Source: an uncultured Ignavibacteriota bacterium (GTDB lineage Bacteria; Bacteroidota; Ignavibacteria; Tepidaquicellales; Tepidaquicellaceae). Taken from it: a stretch of DNA of 11,868 nt. The stretch is taken from contig CALKAJ010000345.1 in assembly GCA_937983305.1 (NCBI GenBank), forward strand, positions 1 to 11,868, written 5' to 3'. The translations under genes were made by a program, and so were the position numbers. Under the pieces are notes generated by a model that saw only the letters and a program-made list of their open reading frames with translations, was not told the origin of the DNA and made no database searches. This document shows positions 6,820-11,868 of this stretch, one piece after another. Positions within the stretch are counted from its first letter, which is position 1, and each line of letters begins with the position of its first letter.

Positions 6820-7833
6820 TTATATTTTTATTAAAATTTTCCCAAATTGTTTTTTGCTTTCCATCTGAATGAAAGCATCAACTGTATTTTCAAAATCGAA
6901 AACATCCTTTATCGCCGGTTGAATCTTACTTCTGTTTACAAAGTCTGACATTTCAATAAAATCACTGTCGCTTCCCATAGTTGAACCAAGAAAGTTTATC
7001 TGCTTCCAGAATAATTTCCGTGTGGGAAATTCCGGAACGTTACCAAGAGTCGCTCCGTAATTTACAATAGTTCCTCCGGGTTTTACTATATCAAAGCATT
7101 TGTTTAAAATATCTCCTCCTGTACCATCAATCACAACATCTATACCGTCCGATATTTTTACTATTTCTTTTTCCCAACCAGGCGAGTTGTAGTTCACTCC
7201 ATTGTTAACTCCCATTTTTTGTGCTTCGGCTATTTTACCATCATCGCCTGACGTAACAAATACGCTGCATCCCATAGCAACAGCAAATAACATCGCCATT
7301 TGAGATACACCTCCGCCTATACCTGTTATCAATACAGAATCTGCGCTTGTTACTTTTGCTCTCTTGAAAAGAGCTCTGTATGCAGTTAACCCTGCTAAAG
7401 GTAGTGCGGCAGATTGCTCCAAGGTAAGATGCAATGGTTTTTTAAATACATTATTCTTATTAACCGTGATATATTCCTGTAGAGTACCGTTATCAGGCAA
7501 GCCAAGAATTTTAAAATCACTGCTTTGGGTATTTTCATTTTTGCCCCAGTGAAATCCCGGGTTCACAATTACTTCATCACCTTCTTCATAATCTTTGCAG
7601 TTTGCTCCTTTAGATTCAATTATCCCGGAACAATCCGAACCTAAAACAACCGGTAATTTAATTCCTGCGTATAAACCTTTCGTAATCCATAAATCCCTGT
7701 GATTTAAAGCGGAATGAGAAATTTTTATCAAAACTTCATCTTCTGAATATCCGGGAATATTTATTTCCCTGAATTCCAGATTATTTCTAAGTTCTTCGAT
7801 TTTCCCGGTTTTTGTCAGAAATAATGCTTTCAT
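6820..7833 (-). CDS. Zinc-less MDR-family oxidoreductase (quinone-reductase/ADH-like)
   Basis: This 337-residue protein is a medium-chain dehydrogenase/reductase (MDR). The N-terminal GroES-like domain contains LNHRDLW (43-49) and PVVLGSDCSG (61-70), and the dinucleotide-binding fold has TGIGGGV at 170-176. The Cys and His-Glu that bind catalytic zinc in alcohol dehydrogenases are here Asn44 and Ser66-Asp67, and the four-cysteine structural zinc lobe is absent (PGFHWGKNENTQSSDF instead). It is therefore probably a zinc-independent NAD(P)H-dependent reductase of enone or quinone substrates; the substrate is unknown. The ATG (7833-7831) overlaps the stop of the exonuclease gene by one base (TAATG), implying a joint transcript and translational coupling. 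It ends facing the bidirectional terminator. Confidence 0.85.
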   Translation of the reverse strand: MKALFLTKTGKIEELRNNLEFREINIPGYSEDEVLIKISHSALNHRDLWITKGLYAGIKLPVVLGSDCSGIIESKGANCKDYEEGDEVIVNPGFHWGKNENTQSSDFKILGLPDNGTLQEYITVNKNNVFKKPLHLTLEQSAALPLAGLTAYRALFKRAKVTSADSVLITGIGGGVSQMAMLFAVAMGCSVFVTSGDDGKIAEAQKMGVNNGVNYNSPGWEKEIVKISDGIDVVIDGTGGDILNKCFDIVKPGGTIVNYGATLGNVPEFPTRKLFWKQINFLGSTMGSDSDFIEMSDFVNRSKIQPAIKDVFDFENTVDAFIQMESKKQFGKILIKI

Positions 7834-8627
7834 TATATTTTAATTTCAATTGAAATTGGACAGTGGTCACTGCCAAAAATATCACTGTGAATTTGAGCTT
7901 TGGTTACAAATTTTTCTATGTCATTCGAAACCATAAAGTAATCAATTCTCCATCCTACATTCCTTTCTCTTGCTCGTGTAAACATATCCCAATAAGTATA
8001 TTGCTCCGGCTCTTTGTTAAACTTTCTGAAAATATCAACATATCCGAGATTAATTATTTTATCAATCCATTGTCTTTCTTCAGGCAGAAATCCTGTATTT
8101 TTCTCGTTTTCTTTAGGTCTTGCAAGATCAATCTCCCTGTGAGCTGTATTATAATCGCCAACTACAATCACTCCCTTTTTATCTCTGTAATTTTTTTCAA
8201 GGAAAAAGAAAAGCTCGTCATAAAATTTTAATTTATAATCCACTCTCTCAGGTCCTCTACCGCCGTTAGGGAAATATGCATTTGCAAGAATAAACTTATC
8301 GTATTCGATAAAAATAGCTCTTCCCTCAATGTCAAAAAGATTATTGCCTAAACCATAAATAATATTTTCCGGTTCTTTTTTAGCATAAATTGCAACACTT
8401 GAATAGCCCTTTTTTTCCGCCGAATGCCAATAAGATTTATAACCCTTGATATTTATCAGCTCTTCCGGCAGCTGCTCTTTTTGTGCTTTCGTTTCCTGAA
8501 GACAAAGTATATCGGGATTGGCATTATTAATCCATTCAAGGAATCCTTTCTTGTGAATTGCTCTGATTCCATTTACATTAAAAGAATAAATTAAATATTT
8601 CTTTTTATTTTTCTTTATTGTATCCAA
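7833..8627 (-). CDS. xth: Exodeoxyribonuclease III (AP endonuclease, Xth family)
   Basis: This 264-residue enzyme of the exonuclease-endonuclease-phosphatase fold cleaves DNA 5' of abasic sites and trims 3' ends in base-excision repair. The expected motifs are all present: FNVNGIRA (16-23), LQETK with metal ligand Glu45, YFPNGG, GDYN with Asp158 and Asn160, GWRIDYF, and the catalytic GSDHCP with Asp254-His255 close to the C terminus. The start is taken as TTG 8627: the frame is closed upstream at 8655-8657 and no ATG lies between that stop and the conserved FNVNG motif. This gives about ten extra lysine-rich residues compared with typical Xth proteins. No Shine-Dalgarno site is visible. The stop codon overlaps the start of the downstream oxidoreductase. 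It is likely the first gene of its unit, because a terminator for the preceding gene lies just upstream. Confidence 0.93.
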   Translation of the reverse strand: MDTIKKNKKKYLIYSFNVNGIRAIHKKGFLEWINNANPDILCLQETKAQKEQLPEELINIKGYKSYWHSAEKKGYSSVAIYAKKEPENIIYGLGNNLFDIEGRAIFIEYDKFILANAYFPNGGRGPERVDYKLKFYDELFFFLEKNYRDKKGVIVVGDYNTAHREIDLARPKENEKNTGFLPEERQWIDKIINLGYVDIFRKFNKEPEQYTYWDMFTRARERNVGWRIDYFMVSNDIEKFVTKAQIHSDIFGSDHCPISIEIKI

Positions 8628-8683
8628 TAGTAAAATTTTTAATATTCGAATAAATTATTGTTTCTAAAGTTCTGCAAAAATAT

Positions 8684-8709
8684 AAAAAAAGCCGGGTGAT
8701 TCCCGGCTC
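8684..8709 (-). terminator. Intrinsic terminator of the T9SS-sorted protein gene
   Basis: GCCGGG (8691-8696) pairs with CCCGGC (8702-8707) around a five-base loop, with one more A-T pair outside. Read on the minus strand, the hairpin is followed by seven Ts (8690-8684). It lies 25-50 bases beyond the stop codon at 8734 and separates that gene from xth. Confidence 0.9.
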
Positions 8710-8733
8710 TTTTAAAATATAAATACATAGAAC

Positions 8734-10569
8734 TTATTTTACTAAAAGCATTCTTTTTACTTCTGTATAACTTCCTGATTGAATTCTGTAAAAATAGACA
8801 CCGCTGTTTAATCCTGCGGCATTGAACGAAGTCTCATATTTCCCTGGTGCTAATTCACCTGTAAATAAAACTGAAACTTCTCTTCCGAGGATATCAAAAA
8901 CTTTGATGCTTGTAAATCCTTTTTGAGCTATATCAAACTTTATTTTTGTCTCCGGATTGAACGGATTTGGATAGTTCTGGTAAATAACGTATTTATCCGG
9001 AATTTCAGAGCCGATTTGATTAATACCAACATCAATTGTATCATATACTGCAATCTCATTAATAGGATTAAGTACATTCAGAGAAAATGAAGAGTTTGTT
9101 CCTGTATATGAACCTGCTCCCGAACCTACCCATCTTTTAAAGAAGTAAGTTTTATTGTTGTATTGAACCTGTAATGGTGCAATAGAAATATTCAGGTTAG
9201 TTAAAGAATCATAGTATGTATTTCCGGAGCCGGAAATAGTAACAGGTAAACCCGAAGGATTCACGCTTGTCATAACTCTGAACTGGGTTTTGTAAAAGGC
9301 AGTATATTCAGGAATTGAACTCGAAGTTGTAATAGTTTGTGTAGTGTCTCCGCCATTACTCCAGTTTTTGAAAATATATCTTGTTGCTCCAAATGTCTGT
9401 GGAGAAGTTGCTTTTAAAGTATGATTTGTACCTAAATCCCAGTTAAAAGTTTTCGCTCCATTATAGTTTACATTGTCAACAAGGAATGAAAGTGAAGGCT
9501 GAGTCTGTACCGTTATGTAACTTTTACCTACGAGGTAATCAACAGCAACTTTGTGAGTTTTTCCGTTTCCGTTTGTACCTGTAACAATAATTTTATATAA
9601 ACCGGCAGGGACTGATGCAGATGAGTTTACCTGCAAAGTTAATGAATCAGGGAATGAAGAAATAATATTTCCGCTTGGAAATGAAGTAGTTATTCCTGCA
9701 TTAACCGGGTCAACAGCGGCTGTTAATGTAACAGGGGAATTATAACCTGCTGCGACAAATGGAATTTTAATTTTAAATGTTCCTGAACTTGCCGTACCTT
9801 GATTTACAGATTTATAACCGGGATTGGCAATCATCGCAAAATCTTTTAATAATTTACCCGCATTAAGAACCTCTTTCGTTCCGTTATCCTGAACGTAAAC
9901 GAGAGGGGTGACAACATTATTATTCCATATAGGATCAATCTTGTATTTAAATTCAAAATATTTCAATTGCCCGGGATTTAAAATTACCGGTGTGCCGCTT
10001 CCTGAGGGAAGCATTTTTCTCATAACCCAGGGGAAGAAAGTTTCTCCATTAGACCCGGGAGGAGATGAATACTGTATAGAGTCTTCATTTATTCCCACTA
10101 ATACGCTTACATTTGGATTTTCAAGCATCGTTTCACAATAAATCCACGTTTTAATCGCAACACTGTCTCCAAATGTACTGTCTCTTACAATGATTGTAAC
10201 AGGACTTAATATATCTTTTCTCGAGTCGAAAATGCCTTGTAGTGCGCCGGTACTATAATTAATTATTCCGTCATATCTGCCCTGAGGGATAGAATTGATT
10301 CCATAGTAATTTCTTCTGGTTGTATTATCGGTTGGATTATATAAATACATTGGGTCATTACCCGGAGCAGGCCAATTCATATGAAAACTTATGGCTGCAA
10401 GTACGGATGGATCTTTAGACTTAATAAAAGCAATTAATGCAGGATTATTTGCGGCACAGGGACCACAAGTTGAACTGGTATAGAACTCAATCAACATCAT
10501 CCTGTCACCTGAAAATGCTTCCGCAGAGATAATAAAAATTAAAAGTAAAGCTAATAGAGTTTTTTTCAT
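8734..10569 (-). CDS. Secreted thioredoxin-fold (Omp28-like) protein with T9SS sorting domain
   Basis: This 611-residue protein starts with a signal peptide (MKKTLLALLLIFIISAEAFS, about 1-20), followed at once by a thioredoxin-like segment: MLIEFYTSSTCGPCAANN with the CGPC redox motif at Cys35/Cys38, then IPQGRYDG, the likely cis-Pro region. The layout resembles Omp28-related proteins of Bacteroidota. Beta-rich, Ser/Thr/Asn-rich domains follow. The last 85 residues (about 527-611) form a type A T9SS sorting domain: YQNYPNPFNP, then FDILGREV, LAPGKYETSF, LNSGVYFYRI and a basic end. It should cross the outer membrane by T9SS and be released or surface-attached. A redox role outside the cell is inferred from CGPC. 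I chose ATG 10569, which starts the signal peptide directly; an in-frame TTG at 10590 would add seven residues. It has its own terminator and diverges from the DUF4097-like gene. Confidence 0.88.
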   Translation of the reverse strand: MKKTLLALLLIFIISAEAFSGDRMMLIEFYTSSTCGPCAANNPALIAFIKSKDPSVLAAISFHMNWPAPGNDPMYLYNPTDNTTRRNYYGINSIPQGRYDGIINYSTGALQGIFDSRKDILSPVTIIVRDSTFGDSVAIKTWIYCETMLENPNVSVLVGINEDSIQYSSPPGSNGETFFPWVMRKMLPSGSGTPVILNPGQLKYFEFKYKIDPIWNNNVVTPLVYVQDNGTKEVLNAGKLLKDFAMIANPGYKSVNQGTASSGTFKIKIPFVAAGYNSPVTLTAAVDPVNAGITTSFPSGNIISSFPDSLTLQVNSSASVPAGLYKIIVTGTNGNGKTHKVAVDYLVGKSYITVQTQPSLSFLVDNVNYNGAKTFNWDLGTNHTLKATSPQTFGATRYIFKNWSNGGDTTQTITTSSSIPEYTAFYKTQFRVMTSVNPSGLPVTISGSGNTYYDSLTNLNISIAPLQVQYNNKTYFFKRWVGSGAGSYTGTNSSFSLNVLNPINEIAVYDTIDVGINQIGSEIPDKYVIYQNYPNPFNPETKIKFDIAQKGFTSIKVFDILGREVSVLFTGELAPGKYETSFNAAGLNSGVYFYRIQSGSYTEVKRMLLVK

Positions 10570-10740
10570 TGAACAAAAATTTAATTTCAAAACTTCTACA
10601 ATTTAAACTATAATTAATAAAAAATAAAGAATAAAAGAGTACATATCCTTTACCCTAACAGGTAGTAACAAAAGTTTTGAAACTAATTAATAAAAAGATT
10701 CGTAAAACAAATACATTTTACTAACTTAATATAAAAAAAT
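10570..10740. promoter_or_regulatory. Divergent intergenic region between two exported-protein genes
   Basis: This 171-bp A/T-rich spacer must hold the promoters for both divergent genes. One short palindrome is visible, AGTTTTGAAACT at 10673-10684. I could not place convincing promoter hexamers or the TTTG/TAnnTTTG pattern known from Bacteroidota on either strand. No open frame in it looks coding. Confidence 0.45.
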
Positions 10741-11577
10741 ATGAAAACCGGGATATTTTTAATTTTGGCTGTTTCATTTTCCTTTATTTACTTGAGTTCT
10801 TTTGCACAAAGTGATAACATTATTAAAGAAACAACTTTAAACACTTCCGTTAATTCGGAACTTACATTAAGCACATTCTCAGGGGAGATTAATGTTAATT
10901 CATGGAGCAATAATGAAATATCGTTCAAGCTGACAGGCAGTAATGAGGCTGTTGAAAATGTTGAAGTAGAGATAAATCCTAAAAGCGACGGTAATTATGA
11001 AGTAAAAGTTAAAAATAAAAAAAATAATTCCAAAAACTATAATTTGAGATTTGAGTTAAAAGTCCCAAAGAGTTTTAACCTGAAAATGAATACGGCAGGC
11101 GGAGATATGAAAGTTAATGATATCAATGGTTCCATTAAGCTGAATACATCAGGCGGAGATTTGACAGTAAAAAATACCACAGGTAATATTAAGCTGGCAA
11201 CTTCCGGCGGTGATATTAATGTTGACGGCTTTGAAGGTAATTTAAATGTTGCAACTTCCGGCGGTGATATTACATTAAAAGGAACAAATGGAGAAATAAA
11301 TGCAGTTACATCCGGCGGAAATATAAAAATTGATTATAAAGGTGAAAACAATGGAATTGAATTAACTACTTCCGGCGGAGATATATTACTTGCACTTCCT
11401 TCGGATGTTAAAGCAGACTTTTCTTTGTCAACTTCAGGTGGAGAATTAAAAGTTAATTTACCAAATGCTGTTTATACAAAGGATAAAAAGACAAGCAAGA
11501 AAGGAACAATAAACGGCGGCGGGAAAATGATTGAATGTACTACTTCAGGCGGCAATATAATTTTAGAAAATAAATAA
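10741..11577 (+). CDS. Exported DUF4097-type beta-strand repeat protein
   Basis: This 278-residue protein has a signal peptide (about 1-22, ending LSSFAQ) and a body of beta repeats marked by T-S/A-G-G-D/N. The motif occurs at residues 118, 136, 154, 172 and 190, an exact 18-residue step, and then at 210, 231 and 268 with looser spacing. This matches DUF4097-family putative adhesin/beta-strand repeat proteins and suggests a small right-handed beta-helix or solenoid with the TSGGD turns stacked. The N-terminal third (25-110) is a less regular beta region with a lysine-rich strand. No lipobox or T9SS sorting domain is visible, so it is probably periplasmic. Its function is unknown. Start ATG 10741 has no Shine-Dalgarno site but begins exactly at the signal peptide. 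It stands alone on its strand, with a terminator after it. Confidence 0.85.
   Translation: MKTGIFLILAVSFSFIYLSSFAQSDNIIKETTLNTSVNSELTLSTFSGEINVNSWSNNEISFKLTGSNEAVENVEVEINPKSDGNYEVKVKNKKNNSKNYNLRFELKVPKSFNLKMNTAGGDMKVNDINGSIKLNTSGGDLTVKNTTGNIKLATSGGDINVDGFEGNLNVATSGGDITLKGTNGEINAVTSGGNIKIDYKGENNGIELTTSGGDILLALPSDVKADFSLSTSGGELKVNLPNAVYTKDKKTSKKGTINGGGKMIECTTSGGNIILENK
11092..11361 (+). repeat. In-gene 54-bp (18-codon) tandem repeats, five units
   Basis: Five successive 18-codon units each begin with the codons for T-S/A-G-G-D/N. The third and fourth units share 22 identical bases (11197-11218 and 11251-11272) at exactly 54 bp distance. The other units are diverged at the DNA level, which suggests old duplications kept by structural constraint, with one more recent or gene-converted pair. 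Confidence 0.75.
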
Positions 11578-11599
11578 AACACCATATTCCCTATCAAAC

Positions 11600-11639
11600 A
11601 AGGGATGTTCCAAATATTTTTTGGAGCATCCCTTTTTTT
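11600..11639 (+). terminator. Intrinsic terminator after the DUF4097-like gene
   Basis: AAGGGATGTTCCAAA (11600-11614) pairs with TTTGGAGCATCCCTT (11620-11634), with a single T-G wobble and a five-base loop. A run of seven Ts at 11633-11639 completes the stem and continues beyond it. It is a strong rho-independent terminator, 23 bases after the stop codon. Confidence 0.92.
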
Positions 11640-11685
11640 AAAAATAAAAATTTGAATTTTTGATTTCTTTTTCGTAAATTGCAGT

Positions 11686-11868
11686 ATGAGACCTAAGTAC
11701 GAAAGGGAAGCGTTAAAGCACTATAATAATTTTTATAATGCTATGGAAATTCTTGAATATATCAAAAACAGGAGTATTCCGCCTATTGGCTTATTAACAA
11801 GAGCTTACGGTCAATCGAAAGCCGGATTAATAAAAGAGATTTTTGAAAATTACTTTGATATTAATTTA
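11686..11868 (+). CDS. Unrecognised protein, N-terminal 61 codons, cut by window edge
   Basis: An ATG at 11686 opens a frame that stays open for 61 codons to the right edge. The product begins MRPKYEREALKHYNNFYNAM and continues with EILEYIKNRSIPPIGLL and GQSKAGLIKEIFENYF. It looks like a soluble, helix-rich protein with balanced charge and aromatic content, as expected for real coding sequence. The part GLLTRAYGQSKAGLIKEI might be a helix-turn-helix-like element, but that is a guess. I do not recognise the family. It follows a strong terminator, so it should have its own promoter in the AT-rich 11640-11685 stretch. No Shine-Dalgarno site is evident. Confidence 0.6.
   Translation, partial: MRPKYEREALKHYNNFYNAMEILEYIKNRSIPPIGLLTRAYGQSKAGLIKEIFENYFDINL

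Noticed and set aside
7364..7552. Plus-strand open frame of 62 codons within the oxidoreductase gene
   Set aside because: It is contained in a well-supported MDR gene on the other strand.
7863..8231. Plus-strand open frame of 122 codons opposite xth
   Set aside because: Despite its length, the opposite strand carries all catalytic motifs of ExoIII. The product is a low-complexity Ile/Phe/Ser-rich shadow.
9908..10141. Plus-strand open frame of 77 codons within the T9SS protein gene
   Set aside because: It is a shadow of the secreted protein on the minus strand, with no motif or start signal of its own.
11651..11682. Bacteroidota-type promoter (TTTG, then TAAATTG) before the last gene
   Set aside because: The second element is imperfect, and the implied transcription start would fall at or after the ATG.

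Overview
The window is AT-rich (roughly one third G+C by eye), with very A/T-rich spacers, few Shine-Dalgarno sites, TTG starts, and a secreted protein ending in a type IX secretion (T9SS) sorting domain that contains the tract YQNYPNPFNP. That tract and the fused alpha-beta 2-oxoacid dehydrogenase E1 point to the Bacteroidota/Chlorobiota/Ignavibacteriota group, most likely an Ignavibacteria-like lineage. This is inferred from protein style, not from a marker gene. No mobile element, CRISPR array, tRNA or rRNA was seen. The window looks like ordinary chromosome.

Left block (86-5592, all +): an ANL-superfamily acyl-CoA synthetase, then a fused E1 alpha/beta subunit of a branched-chain-type 2-oxoacid dehydrogenase, a 65-residue YwbE-family protein one base after it, and dihydrolipoyl dehydrogenase (E3). 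E1 and E3 are two of the three parts of a ThDP/lipoate dehydrogenase complex; the lipoyl-bearing E2 is not in the window. The synthetase and the complex both make acyl-CoA esters, so the block fits acyl-CoA and branched-chain carbon metabolism.

Middle block (5593-6785, +): a leader with an extended hairpin and the only strong Shine-Dalgarno site of the window precedes a YtxH-type membrane-anchored protein and a DUF948/YtxG-type protein, a pair resembling the Bacillus ytxGH general-stress genes. A perfect 38-bp palindrome ends this unit and probably also terminates the convergent unit from the other side.

Right block: on the minus strand, exodeoxyribonuclease III overlaps by one base (TAATG) a zinc-less MDR-family oxidoreductase. 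Upstream of them, behind its own terminator, lies a secreted thioredoxin-fold (Omp28-like) protein with a T9SS tail. Diverging from it on the plus strand is an exported DUF4097-type beta-repeat protein with an 18-residue period, followed by a strong terminator and the first 61 codons of an unrecognised gene cut by the window edge.

I do not see a new defence, mobile or biosynthetic system. The points most worth checking are the structured leader of the ytxH-like gene, the E1-YwbE-E3 arrangement without E2, and the translational coupling of ExoIII to an oxidoreductase.
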